Of a DNA stretch of 64,000 bases, positions 52,153 through 60,475 are shown in pieces. Source of the stretch: Mollicutes bacterium (GTDB lineage: Bacteria > Bacillota_I > Bacilli_A > Izemoplasmatales > Izemoplasmataceae); contig PUOX01000025.1 in the NCBI GenBank assembly GCA_003552925.1, positions 1 through 64,000 on the forward strand, read 5' to 3'. The position numbers and the translations under genes were made by a program. The notes beneath the pieces were generated by a model, which saw nothing but the letters and a program-made list of their open reading frames with translations, searched no databases and was not told the DNA's origin. Every line of letters starts with the position of its first letter. The first letter of the stretch is position 1.

Positions 52153-53244
52153 ATGAGCAAACTGTTATGCATCGGTTGCGGCGGAGAACTGCAAAACACC
52201 GATGAAACCAAACCTTTTTACACGCCGAAAGCGTTGGACACCGACGAAACCATCTATTGCCAGCGCTGTTTCAAAATGCGCCATTACGGCAAGGTGATTC
52301 CGACGTATCTAAACGAGCAGGACTACCAGATGATGCTCGACAACATCGACCCCAACGCCCTCTTGGTGCAAGTGGTCGACCTCTTTGACATTGAGGGGTC
52401 GATGATTCCCGCCATCACCCGTCTGGCGACGGAGAAGAACTTGATCGTCGTCGCCAACAAGCGCGACCTTCTCCCTAAGAGTGTCAAAGACGCCAAGCTC
52501 AAGCATCGTTTGAACGCCATTTTGCATCAGGAAGGGTTGAAGCCGCTGACGATCGAACTGACGAGCGCGGTCAAAAACCACGGCATCGATAAACTTATCG
52601 AAACCATTTCCGCCTACGCCAAAGGCCGCGACGTCTATTTCATCGGCGCAACGAACGTTGGCAAGAGCACGCTGATCAACCACATGATCAGCGCTTCGGC
52701 GCGCCAAAAGAGCGAGCCGATCACGACATTTTTCGCCCCCGGCACCACGCAGGGCTTCATTGAGATTCCTTTTGACGACCTTCATGTCTACGACACCCCG
52801 GGGCTGTTCAAGAAGAACCATTTCTTTCAGATTCTTTCGGACGACGCCTTGAAAAAAATTCAGCCGAAAAAGGAAATCAACCCGAGAGTCTATCAGCTTG
52901 AAGTCAACCAGACGATGTTCATCGGCGGGCTGGTGCGCATCGATTTCTTGAAAGGGCTGCCTTCGCAGTTCGTCTTTTACTGCGGCAACGACGTGCCGCT
53001 GCACCGCACTAAGATGATCAACGCCGACACGTTTTACGACAAGCATCTCCATCACTTGCTTGTGCCGCCTTTTGAAGGCGAAGAGCCGATGGAGTTCCGC
53101 GTCAACCAAATCCCCTTGAAACGCGACTCCAAAACCGACATCATCTTCCCGGGGCTGGGGTTTGTGACCGTCAAAGGCATCGGCGTATTAAGGGTCTACA
53201 CCCCGAAAGAAATCACCCCCTACCACCGCGAGGCTCTTATATGA
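52153..53244 (+). CDS. yqeH: Ribosome biogenesis GTPase YqeH
   Basis: Circularly permuted GTPase for 30S assembly. An N-terminal zinc finger (CIGCGG ... CQRC, residues ~6-40) precedes the GTPase motifs in order G4 NKRD (~97), G1 GATNVGKST (~171), G2 and G3 DTPGL (~215). 363 residues. It starts 4 nt after yqeG behind AAGAGGTGATTCG and overlaps yqeK by 4 nt. aroE, yhbY and nadD, which lie between yqeH and yqeK in Bacillus, are missing here. Confidence 0.95.
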   Translation: MSKLLCIGCGGELQNTDETKPFYTPKALDTDETIYCQRCFKMRHYGKVIPTYLNEQDYQMMLDNIDPNALLVQVVDLFDIEGSMIPAITRLATEKNLIVVANKRDLLPKSVKDAKLKHRLNAILHQEGLKPLTIELTSAVKNHGIDKLIETISAYAKGRDVYFIGATNVGKSTLINHMISASARQKSEPITTFFAPGTTQGFIEIPFDDLHVYDTPGLFKKNHFFQILSDDALKKIQPKKEINPRVYQLEVNQTMFIGGLVRIDFLKGLPSQFVFYCGNDVPLHRTKMINADTFYDKHLHHLLVPPFEGEEPMEFRVNQIPLKRDSKTDIIFPGLGFVTVKGIGVLRVYTPKEITPYHREALI

Positions 53245-53819
53245 TGATGCGCCGCATCAAAGCCGACCTTGACGCCACCTTCCGCGAAGACTCCGAACGC
53301 AAAACGCATGTTTACGGCGTGCTTTCGACCGCGCTCGCCCTTGCGCGCCTCCACAAAATCGATGGCCGCAAAGCGGCGCTGGCTTCGCTTTTGCACGACA
53401 TGACCAAACACTTGACGGAGGAAGCGCACCGGCGCATGATTCTGCGAGGTTACGGCGAATGGGTCTTGCACGCATTCGCGCCGCCTTTGTACCATGCGTT
53501 CAGCGCCGTCGTTTTGGCGCATGAACATTATGGCGTCAAGGATTTGGACGTTTTGCAGGCGATTGAATCGCACACCATCGGGCGAGCGGGCATGACGCCG
53601 CTTGAAAAAATCGTCTTCATCAGCGACTACACCGAACCGAACCGCCCCTACGAAGCCTGCCGCGAGGTGCGCGAAGTGGCGTTTAAAGATCTCGACAAAG
53701 CCGTATACATGGCCATGGACAATTCCATCCGGCTGTTTGAGAAAGAAGGCGGGTTCATCCCGAAGACCGCCTACGAAGCACGCGAATACTATAGAGAAAG
53801 AGGGAATGCGCATGGATGA
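53241..53819 (+). CDS. yqeK: YqeK-family HD-domain hydrolase
   Basis: HD phosphohydrolase; Bacillus YqeK-type enzymes cleave diadenosine tetraphosphate (Ap4A) to ADP. The metal residues are visible as KTHVYGV, LLHDMTKHL (HD at ~51), HAFSAVVLAHEHYG and ISDYTEPNRPY. 192 residues. Three adjacent ATGs occur at the start; the first overlaps the yqeH stop by 4 nt. It overlaps rsfS by 8 nt. It probably controls Ap4A alarmone levels. Confidence 0.92.
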   Translation: MMMRRIKADLDATFREDSERKTHVYGVLSTALALARLHKIDGRKAALASLLHDMTKHLTEEAHRRMILRGYGEWVLHAFAPPLYHAFSAVVLAHEHYGVKDLDVLQAIESHTIGRAGMTPLEKIVFISDYTEPNRPYEACREVREVAFKDLDKAVYMAMDNSIRLFEKEGGFIPKTAYEAREYYRERGNAHG

Positions 53820-54156
53820 GAAACTGCAGTTGACAATCGACACGCTTCAAGATGTGAAAATCGGCGACATCGTCGTCTTCGACATGAGGGAGACCTCGCC
53901 CTTTTTCGATTACGTCGTCCTCTCAAGCGCGAACAACCCCCGCCAGTTGAAAGCGGGCATGAACCGTTTGAAAAAAGCGTTCGACGAAAAAGGCCACGAG
54001 CCCTTCAAAAGCGAAGGCGGACCCGACACGAAATGGCTGTTGCTTGACGGCGGCGACTTGATTGTGAACATTTTCACCCGCGAAGAACGAGCCTATTACA
54101 ATTTGGAAAAAATGTGGCACGACGTGCCGCGTAAAGAAATAGAAAACATCGAATGA
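53812..54156 (+). CDS. rsfS: Ribosomal silencing factor RsfS
   Basis: Binds L14 of the 50S subunit and blocks subunit joining when nutrients are short. The DUF143 core is clear: DIVVFDMRETSPFFDYVVLSSA (~24-45), KSEGGPDTKWLLLDGGDLIVNIF and the YYNLEKMW C terminus. 114 residues from ATG 53812, preceded by AGAGGGAATGCGC and overlapping yqeK by 8 nt. A strong terminator follows, after which comEA begins at once. Confidence 0.95.
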   Translation: MDEKLQLTIDTLQDVKIGDIVVFDMRETSPFFDYVVLSSANNPRQLKAGMNRLKKAFDEKGHEPFKSEGGPDTKWLLLDGGDLIVNIFTREERAYYNLEKMWHDVPRKEIENIE

Positions 54157-54161
54157 AAAAG

Positions 54162-54208
54162 AAAAACCGCCCCTTCCTCCGAACCATAAGGTGAAAGGGG
54201 CGGTTTTT
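54162..54208 (+). terminator. Strong terminator after rsfS that contains the comEA ribosome binding site
   Basis: A 14-bp stem (AAAAACCGCCCCTT / AAGGGGCGGTTTTT) with a 19-nt loop, ending two bases before the comEA ATG. The only Shine-Dalgarno candidate for comEA, AAGGGGCGG, is its 3' arm. Confidence 0.88.
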
Positions 54209-54210
54209 GT

Positions 54211-54735
54211 ATGGATAAGAACATCAGATTTGTCGTTTTGGGCGTCTTTGCACTCATTGTCTGTGCGGTTCTCATTTTCAACACAAGCGCGGCCTCGCCG
54301 CCGCCGATCTTCGAAGAGACCGAACTTCCCCCAGCCACTTCGAGCGTGTACATCGATTTGAAAGGCGAAGTGAGGAAGCCGGGCGTTTACCGTGTCGAAG
54401 AAGGCACACGGCTTTTCCAAGCGATTGCGATGGCCGGAGGCGTAACGGATGAAGCCGATTTGAGCGGCATCAACCAAAGCAAGGTTCTTCACGACGGCCG
54501 GGCTTACACTGTGCCTACGTATCGTGAAGAGGTTGAAGAAGAAGGCCTCATCAACATCAACACCGCAGACGCCGACAAATTGGCCGAGCTGCCAAGCATC
54601 GGTCCCTCGACGGCGCAGGCAATCATCGATTATCGCCAGGCGGAAGGGTTCTTCAAAGACATCGACGAGATTGTGAAAGTAAGCGGCATCGGAGAAGCCA
54701 CTTTTGAGAAGATTGCGTTGCTTATCACCGTTTAA
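54211..54735 (+). CDS. comEA: Competence protein ComEA (DNA receptor)
   Basis: Membrane-anchored DNA-binding protein that hands incoming DNA to ComEC. One N-terminal membrane helix (~6-27), a SLBB-like domain (VYIDLKGEVRKPGVYRVEEGTRL, ~46-68) and a C-terminal helix-hairpin-helix domain (ININTADADKLAELPSIG) are in the usual order. 174 residues. The ATG follows the rsfS terminator directly, so transcription read-through or an internal promoter would be needed, and its ribosome binding site is in the hairpin. comEC overlaps the 3' end. Confidence 0.95.
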   Translation: MDKNIRFVVLGVFALIVCAVLIFNTSAASPPPIFEETELPPATSSVYIDLKGEVRKPGVYRVEEGTRLFQAIAMAGGVTDEADLSGINQSKVLHDGRAYTVPTYREEVEEEGLININTADADKLAELPSIGPSTAQAIIDYRQAEGFFKDIDEIVKVSGIGEATFEKIALLITV

Positions 54736-56803
54736 GCATTCGGGTCATCTCCTCGTCGTGCCGGCGGTGCTTGGCGTCTACGGGCTGATGCATCCGTGGC
54801 TTTGGGTGTTGGCGCTTGTTTTGACGGTTCGGCTGGCGTTTTTTGATTGGCGTCTCGCCGCCGCCGTCATCGTGGTCGTATCTTTGGGCGTTTGGCGCTT
54901 TCATGCGCCGAACGTTCTCCCAAAAGGGACGAAGCACGAAGGGGAAGTTCTCTTTGTCCAGGGTGAACGGGCGTTTCCCCGCATGGGGGTAGCTACTGAA
55001 GGAGTGCGGTTGTTGGTGTTTCACGAAGAGGCCGCCAAATTCGTCCCCGGCGACCGCGCCGTCGTGTATGGCGATGCGGTCGAGGCCGAGTTTTCAGGAT
55101 TTTTCGACGACTTCGATTACCAGCGGCATTTGCGCGGCGAGGGGATACACGGGGTGGTCTACGCCGATGCCATCGACAAGGTTGAAGGAGAATTTTCGCT
55201 TTATTCGCTGCGGGGTAGCGTCTTCACTTATGTACAGAGGAACTTTGGCGAAAGCCGAAAGTATGTCGAGGCGTTCGTTTTGGCCGAACGCGGCAGCTTC
55301 GACGAAGCGACGATTGCCTCGATTTCCCAAGCCGGGTTGATGCACTTGTTTGCGGTGTCGGGGTTGCACGTTTCGCTGTTGGCGCTGGCTGTATACAAAG
55401 CGATGCGCCTGTTGACGAAAAACCCGCTTGTGTTAGAAGTGGCCGTCGCTTGTTTTTTGGCGGCGTTTTTGTTTTTGACGGGGTTTTCGCCTTCGGTGCT
55501 CAGGGCTTCTTTTCTGGCGGTGTTTCTGCTTGCAAACAAACGTTTCGGGTGGGGCTTTTCTCCGGTCGACGCGCTTTCGTATCTTGCGCTTTTTCTTTTG
55601 GCGTTTTCACCGTTTTCTGCGTTTCATGCAGGTTATCAACTCAGTTTTTCGGTTAGTTTTTCCATCTTGCTTTCAAGACGGTATTTGTCGAAAAGAAATC
55701 CGGTTGCGCAAAGTTTCGCCGTTTCGCTGATCGCCTTTTTGACGTCGTTGCCGGTGGTACTTTCGATGCAGTACGGGGTGAACTTGCTTACGGTGTTTTT
55801 CAACGTTCTTTACGTCTGGTTTTTTGTGGCGGTGTTCCTTCCGGCGACATACATCCTATTTCTATTGCCTTTTCTCGAGCCGCTTTTTTTGGCGCTTTCA
55901 GGAGTGTTTGAAGCGAGTTTGGACTGGCTTGACCGGTTCGAGGGGTTCCGTGTGTCTTTGTACATCCCCCGGGGGTTATGGACGCTTGCGTATTTCGTTT
56001 TGTTGTATGGGTTTCTTGTCCGTTTGACGACGGGCAAGGAGTGGTTGCAATCTTTTTTTGTGCTTGGATTGTTTGTGATGGTGGTTGCGTTTTCTGCGTA
56101 TTTGGCGCCTTATCAGGAAGTGACGATGTTCGCGGTGCACGGGGATGCGTTCTTGGTTCGCGACGCGCATCATCGCTGCAATATCCTCATCGATGCCGGT
56201 GAAAGCGACCGCAGGGAGTCTTTGGCCAACGCGCTTTCGAGGATGAACATCCGGCATTTGGATTACGTTTTCATCACGCATAAGCATTACGACCATTATG
56301 GTGGCTATGAAAGCGTGGCGAACCGTTTCCCAATCGGGCATACCGTGACGAACCGAGACATAGCTTCTTACGAAGGCCGAGAGATTGCCTGCGGCGAACT
56401 AAAGTTTATTTTGTTTCCCTTAGAGCATCCGCATGCCGGTGAAAACGACCGGTCGCTAGTGATAAGGATGGCAATCGGAGGCGAAACGTACTTGTTCACC
56501 GGCGATATTGAAACCCCGAGGGAACAAACCCTTTTAGAACTGGGCCGCAGCTTAGAAGCCGACGTCCTCAAAGTGCCCCACCACGGCTCCCTCACCTCTT
56601 CGACGCTCCCCTTTCTTGAAGCGGTTTCCGCGAGCGACGCCATGGTGTCCGCCCACTGGAATTCCCGCTTCAATCATCCCCACCCAAGCGTGATGGAGCG
56701 TTATGAAGCGCTGGGCATCGACCTTCACCGTATCGACGAAGAGGGAAGTGTCCGCTTTCGCTACCTTTTTCACCGCCGATTCAAAAAAACCGCTTTTGAA
56801 TAA
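54704..56803 (+). CDS. comEC: DNA internalisation channel ComEC
   Basis: Polytopic channel for single-stranded DNA entry. An N-terminal membrane pair and OB-fold region (~1-190) precede the competence domain with LFAVSGLHVSLLAL (~218-231) and about eight further membrane helices. The C terminus is a metallo-beta-lactamase-like domain with THKHYDHYGG (~526), TGDIE and VPHHGS, which in other species degrades the non-transported strand. 699 residues if TTG 54704 is used; the true start is uncertain because the first codons overlap comEA and no clear ribosome binding site is seen. Confidence 0.93.
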   Translation: MRRLRCLSPFKHSGHLLVVPAVLGVYGLMHPWLWVLALVLTVRLAFFDWRLAAAVIVVVSLGVWRFHAPNVLPKGTKHEGEVLFVQGERAFPRMGVATEGVRLLVFHEEAAKFVPGDRAVVYGDAVEAEFSGFFDDFDYQRHLRGEGIHGVVYADAIDKVEGEFSLYSLRGSVFTYVQRNFGESRKYVEAFVLAERGSFDEATIASISQAGLMHLFAVSGLHVSLLALAVYKAMRLLTKNPLVLEVAVACFLAAFLFLTGFSPSVLRASFLAVFLLANKRFGWGFSPVDALSYLALFLLAFSPFSAFHAGYQLSFSVSFSILLSRRYLSKRNPVAQSFAVSLIAFLTSLPVVLSMQYGVNLLTVFFNVLYVWFFVAVFLPATYILFLLPFLEPLFLALSGVFEASLDWLDRFEGFRVSLYIPRGLWTLAYFVLLYGFLVRLTTGKEWLQSFFVLGLFVMVVAFSAYLAPYQEVTMFAVHGDAFLVRDAHHRCNILIDAGESDRRESLANALSRMNIRHLDYVFITHKHYDHYGGYESVANRFPIGHTVTNRDIASYEGREIACGELKFILFPLEHPHAGENDRSLVIRMAIGGETYLFTGDIETPREQTLLELGRSLEADVLKVPHHGSLTSSTLPFLEAVSASDAMVSAHWNSRFNHPHPSVMERYEALGIDLHRIDEEGSVRFRYLFHRRFKKTAFE

Positions 56804-56812
56804 AGACGCGTA

Positions 56813-56821
56813 TGCTATAAT
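56813..56821 (+). promoter_or_regulatory. Extended -10 promoter of holA
   Basis: TGCTATAAT, 17 nt before the holA ATG; predicted leader ~11 nt, just long enough for GAGGTGAT. Confidence 0.6.
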
Positions 56822-56838
56822 GGGACTGAGGTGATGAC

Positions 56839-57804
56839 ATGCAAGAGAACATCATGGTTTTTTACGGGGAAGACAGTTTCCACATCCGCAGCAAAATCAG
56901 CCAGCTGGTCAAAAAACATGACATTGACGACTACAACGTGACGGTTTACGATTGCGAGGAAACGCCGATCCGCGACGCCGTCAACGACGCCATGACCATC
57001 CCGTTCATGAGTGAAAAGAAAATCGTCGTGGCCAAAAACGCCCATTTCCTAGGCACCCATCCGCCAAAAAAAGCTCTCGAACAAGACGAGAGCTACTTGC
57101 TTGAATACTTGAAGAACCCCTCGGAAACGACGGTGTTCATCCTCACCGTGCCCGCGCCGAGGCTTGATGGCCGGAAGGATTTGGTGAAGCGGTTGAAAGA
57201 AACGTCGGAAATTGTCGAATGCAAGCTGAAAAGCGCTCAAGACCTCGCGACATGGGTCAAACGCCAAATCGCCAACGCCGGCCTCCATATCGAACACGAC
57301 GCGATGCAAGAACTCATGAAACGCATCCAAAGCAGCACCGAACTCGCCTTTCAAGAAGTGAGGAAACTCCTGCTTTACGCCCAAGGCGAAAGCACCATCG
57401 ACAAATCCATCGTCGAACGGGTCATCACCCGCAACATCGAAGACAACGTGTATGAAATCACCAACGCCATGCTGGAGAAAAACCACAAAAGAGCCTTGGA
57501 AGTCTATCACGATTTGATCATGTATAGCGAAGACCCCTTGCGCATCCTCGGCATCGTCGTCACCAAGTTCCGCGAGATGCTCCAGGTGAAAACGCTGCTT
57601 GAACAAGGAAAATCGCAAGACGACATCCAACACTATTTCAACGTCAAAAGCGGCCGCGCCTATTACATGGTGCAAAACGCGAAAAGCGTCCCCAAAGACA
57701 AAATCGAACACCACCTAAGAGAACTCGAACACCTCGATTATTCGATCAAAAGCGGGCGTGTGGACAAAAAGATGGCGCTTGAATTGTTCATTCTCGGCAC
57801 ATAA
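56839..57804 (+). CDS. holA: DNA polymerase III delta subunit
   Basis: Clamp-loader subunit that opens the sliding clamp. The family start IMVFYGEDSFHIRSKI and the AAA-like order with KKIVVAKNAHFL, the SSTELAFQEVRKLLLYA segment and a C-terminal collar helix domain (YYMVQNAKSVPKDKI) identify it. 321 residues, starting behind GAGGTGATGAC. It follows comEC as in Bacillus, and the convergent rpsT lies downstream. Confidence 0.94.
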   Translation: MQENIMVFYGEDSFHIRSKISQLVKKHDIDDYNVTVYDCEETPIRDAVNDAMTIPFMSEKKIVVAKNAHFLGTHPPKKALEQDESYLLEYLKNPSETTVFILTVPAPRLDGRKDLVKRLKETSEIVECKLKSAQDLATWVKRQIANAGLHIEHDAMQELMKRIQSSTELAFQEVRKLLLYAQGESTIDKSIVERVITRNIEDNVYEITNAMLEKNHKRALEVYHDLIMYSEDPLRILGIVVTKFREMLQVKTLLEQGKSQDDIQHYFNVKSGRAYYMVQNAKSVPKDKIEHHLRELEHLDYSIKSGRVDKKMALELFILGT

Positions 57805-57810
57805 GCATAA

Positions 57811-57842
57811 AAAAATCTATTCCTCGGGGAATAGATTTTTTA
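57811..57842. terminator. Bidirectional terminator between holA and rpsT
   Basis: A 13-bp perfect stem (AAAAATCTATTCC / GGAATAGATTTTT) with a TCGG loop, T-runs on both strands, overlapping the rpsT stop. Confidence 0.92.
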
Positions 57843-58100
57843 CAATGTATTGACACGCTTTTGCAGGCGTGATTTGTTACGCGCCACGAAGTTTTTCTTG
57901 TAAATGCCTTTCGCGAGAGCCTTGTCGAGTTTTTTGTGAGCGCGGGCAAGGGCGATTTGAGCTTCTTTTTGGTCGCCTTTCTCCACGCTTTTTTCGACGT
58001 TTTTCATTGCCGTTTTCAAACTTTGTTTGAACATGCGGTATTGGCGACGTTTTTGTGCATCTTGTCGTACGCGTTTTCTTTGTTGGGCCATGTTTGCCAT
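57840..58100 (-). CDS. rpsT: 30S ribosomal protein S20
   Basis: Primary 16S rRNA-binding protein of 86 residues, rich in Lys and Arg. Family features are QQRKRVRQDAQKRRQYRMFK and the C-terminal NFVARNKSRLQKRV helix. The start at 58100 follows GGAGGTGAGAATTT; an internal ATG (58091) is less well placed. It is convergent with holA, as in Bacillus. Confidence 0.96.
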   Translation of the reverse strand: MANMAQQRKRVRQDAQKRRQYRMFKQSLKTAMKNVEKSVEKGDQKEAQIALARAHKKLDKALAKGIYKKNFVARNKSRLQKRVNTL

Positions 58101-58188
58101 AAATTCTCACCTCCATTTTTGCAAGCGGGTATATTTTATCAAATCGCATAAGAAAAAGCAATCCCCACGTTGCGAAAGGTGCAGAAAC

Positions 58189-59433
58189 TTAGTGAAGGGG
58201 CTCGTAGCCCGTGGAATGCATCCAATGATTGAAAAAGTCTTTTAACGGAAGATCGAGGGACCTTTCAAGCGCGACTCTCACGGCGTCTTCATCGAGGAAG
58301 GTGCCGTGGTGGTTTTGGTAAAGGTCTTTGAACGCCGCGAGAAGGCTATCTCTGCCCACGCGTTTTTCCAAGTCGTAAAAGGCCAGGGAGCCTTTCAAAT
58401 ACCAAAAGGCGTAGTGGTCGTCGGTGACCTTGAGCGATGCCGGAGGTAGGTCTTTTTCTTTGAGTGTTTCAAGCAGACGTTTTTCATACCAAGCGAAGTA
58501 ACGCCGGTCGAGGTCGTCCTCTTGATAAATCTTATGCGTCAAGACGACTTCGCAGTATTGCGTGATGGCCTCGGCCAAATAGATGGGCATGCTCACGCCG
58601 ATGCCGATCCACGAATGGATGGTCTCGTGCAAAGCAAGGGATTTTTTGAGCCCTCCGAATCGCCATTCATGCGCGCAAGCATACTGTAAAAACAAATCGC
58701 CGATGACCCAAAGATGGCCCCGTTCATAGCCCCACTCCTGCGAACCTTCTCCGCGGGGGGAGACGATGCCGGTCGTGGTCATTCCCGAGCGGAGTTCTCC
58801 GAAGGTTTCGGCGCACACATCGACCGAATGTTCAAAATCTTTGAGCATGCTTTTTGCGACAGGCGCTTCGAGGTTCGGAAGAATCATGGTCATATTCTTG
58901 CGATAATGTCGTTGGTAATCGGGGGCGGCGCAGATGAGAATGTCTTCAATTTTGTGTTTTTGGTAGTGGAAACGCCGTTCGTTGAGGGGAACGTCTTGAA
59001 TGTCCCTGTCGTCGGGGGCGACGACGCGCCATGATTTTGGCAGCGACACTTCAAGCGAATACGTGAATCGTTCGAATTGGGAGTTTTCTTCTATGGTCGG
59101 AAAGAAGAAGCCGAAGCCTGAAAGTTCGACGCAATGTTTGTGGATGGTGCACACGCCATAGCCTTTGAAACGGTCGAAGAGGCCGTCGTATTCGAGGGTG
59201 AGCGAGTCGCTGTTCAAATTTTGAAATCGGTAGACGGTTGTGTGTCGGTGCGTATGCACAACTTCAAAGGGCGTTTCGCCGTTTTTCGTGTAGGCTTTTT
59301 GAAGGGTGCAGCGGTTTCCAAGATGCAAATCCACGCTTTCGCACACACCGCTGAAGCGTACGGTGTCTTTGGCTTGAAAGACGTGTTCATCCGGGGTGAT
59401 GCAAAGTGACAGGTCGTGGTTTTCGATGTTCAT
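58189..59433 (-). CDS. M1-like (gluzincin) aminopeptidase, divergent
   Basis: A probable zinc metallopeptidase of 414 residues. A beta-rich N-terminal half (~1-200) resembles the M1 N domain. The zinc site is LHETIHSW (HEXXH, ~276), with the third ligand probably in YLAEAITQY. In classic M1 enzymes 18 residues separate the second His from that Glu; here there are 14. No GXMEN exopeptidase loop is visible, but the WYLKGSLAFYDLEKRVG segment typical of M1 catalytic domains is present. No signal peptide. ATG 59433 follows GGGAGGCTGTCC. The substrate is unknown. Confidence 0.75.
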   Translation of the reverse strand: MNIENHDLSLCITPDEHVFQAKDTVRFSGVCESVDLHLGNRCTLQKAYTKNGETPFEVVHTHRHTTVYRFQNLNSDSLTLEYDGLFDRFKGYGVCTIHKHCVELSGFGFFFPTIEENSQFERFTYSLEVSLPKSWRVVAPDDRDIQDVPLNERRFHYQKHKIEDILICAAPDYQRHYRKNMTMILPNLEAPVAKSMLKDFEHSVDVCAETFGELRSGMTTTGIVSPRGEGSQEWGYERGHLWVIGDLFLQYACAHEWRFGGLKKSLALHETIHSWIGIGVSMPIYLAEAITQYCEVVLTHKIYQEDDLDRRYFAWYEKRLLETLKEKDLPPASLKVTDDHYAFWYLKGSLAFYDLEKRVGRDSLLAAFKDLYQNHHGTFLDEDAVRVALERSLDLPLKDFFNHWMHSTGYEPLH

Positions 59434-59540
59434 GGACAGCCTCCCTTGAGATGTCTTGCATATAGTATAGCGCATCTTTCGGCTCCTTGAAAGAAACGTT
59501 GGAAAAGAAGGCTATCTTTCGTGTAATCGAGAGGGATTTT

Positions 59541-59549
59541 TGTTATAAT
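59541..59549 (+). promoter_or_regulatory. Extended -10 promoter of cvfB
   Basis: TGTTATAAT, 18 nt before the ATG at 59568; no clear -35. Confidence 0.55.
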
Positions 59550-59567
59550 TTTGACGAGGTGAAAACC

Positions 59568-60422
59568 ATGGAATTAGTGATTGGAACGAAAAATGCGTTT
59601 ACCGTGATGAAAACAGAAGCGGAAGGCGTTGTGTTGCAACACCCCGAAGCGAAAGTCTTCATGCCGAAAGACGGTATCAAAGGCAAGCTTGAACAAGGCG
59701 ATGAAGTTGAGGCGTTTGTCTATATCGACCATAAAAAAGGATTGATGGCCGACATGCGGGAGCCGAAAATCGACATTTACAGGGCCGATTTTGTCAAAGT
59801 GGTCGAACGCAAGGATTCTTTGGGCGTATTTGTCGACATCGGCCTGTCGAAAGACATGCTCGTTTCGCTGGACGAACTGCCGCCTTTGAAAAAGCAATGG
59901 CCGCAAATCGGTGACTACTTGTACTGTCGCTTGAAAGCGTCTAGACGGCAAATGGTGGCGACATTGATTCGCCGGTTCACGCTCTTTGATTACAAAAAAG
60001 CGGAAAAGCCGCTCGAAAAGGGCGACAAGGTTACAGCGTTCGTCGTCTATTTGGCGGAAGAAGGGTTGGTGCTCTTCGCGCGCGAAGGGCACGAGGTCTT
60101 TGTCTTCTACAAGCACAGCCGCCGCGAACATCGCCTTGGCGAAGCGCTTGAAGCGACCATTACCGTCGCGAAGGACGAACTCCGCTACAACGGCACCCTC
60201 ATCGAGCAAAAAGAAAATATGCTTGAAGGGGACGCCTTGCGCATTTACCGTTACCTTCAAAACAACAACCCGATGCCCTTCACCGACAAAAGCGACCCTC
60301 AAGAGATTTTCGAGACGTTCCACATGAGTAAAGCCGCTTTCAAAAGGGCGCTAGGAAGGCTGTACAAAGAAGGGCGCGTCGAGCTAAAAAAAGACAAAAC
60401 GGCGCTCAAAGAAAACGATTGA
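59568..60422 (+). CDS. cvfB: CvfB/YitL-type S1-domain RNA-binding protein
   Basis: Conserved RNA-binding regulator in Bacillota. Three OB/S1-like segments (~1-60, ~65-130 with GVFVDIGLSKDMLVSLDELP, and ~140-215) are followed by a winged-helix C terminus (FHMSKAAFKRALGRLYKEGRVEL). 284 residues, family-normal. ATG 59568 follows GAGGTGAAAACC; an upstream in-frame start at 59487 precedes the promoter. Its mRNA targets are unknown. The -35 of the next promoter overlaps its stop codon. Confidence 0.9.
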   Translation: MELVIGTKNAFTVMKTEAEGVVLQHPEAKVFMPKDGIKGKLEQGDEVEAFVYIDHKKGLMADMREPKIDIYRADFVKVVERKDSLGVFVDIGLSKDMLVSLDELPPLKKQWPQIGDYLYCRLKASRRQMVATLIRRFTLFDYKKAEKPLEKGDKVTAFVVYLAEEGLVLFAREGHEVFVFYKHSRREHRLGEALEATITVAKDELRYNGTLIEQKENMLEGDALRIYRYLQNNNPMPFTDKSDPQEIFETFHMSKAAFKRALGRLYKEGRVELKKDKTALKEND

Positions 60423-60447
60423 ACGCAGCCGTTCGTTAAGGTATAAT
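60419..60447 (+). promoter_or_regulatory. Promoter of the YebC-family gene
   Basis: TTGAAC (60419-60424, overlapping the cvfB stop), a 17-nt spacer, TATAAT (60442-60447). Confidence 0.75.
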
Positions 60448-60475
60448 TCTTGTGGACTTTTGAAAGGTGATGATT

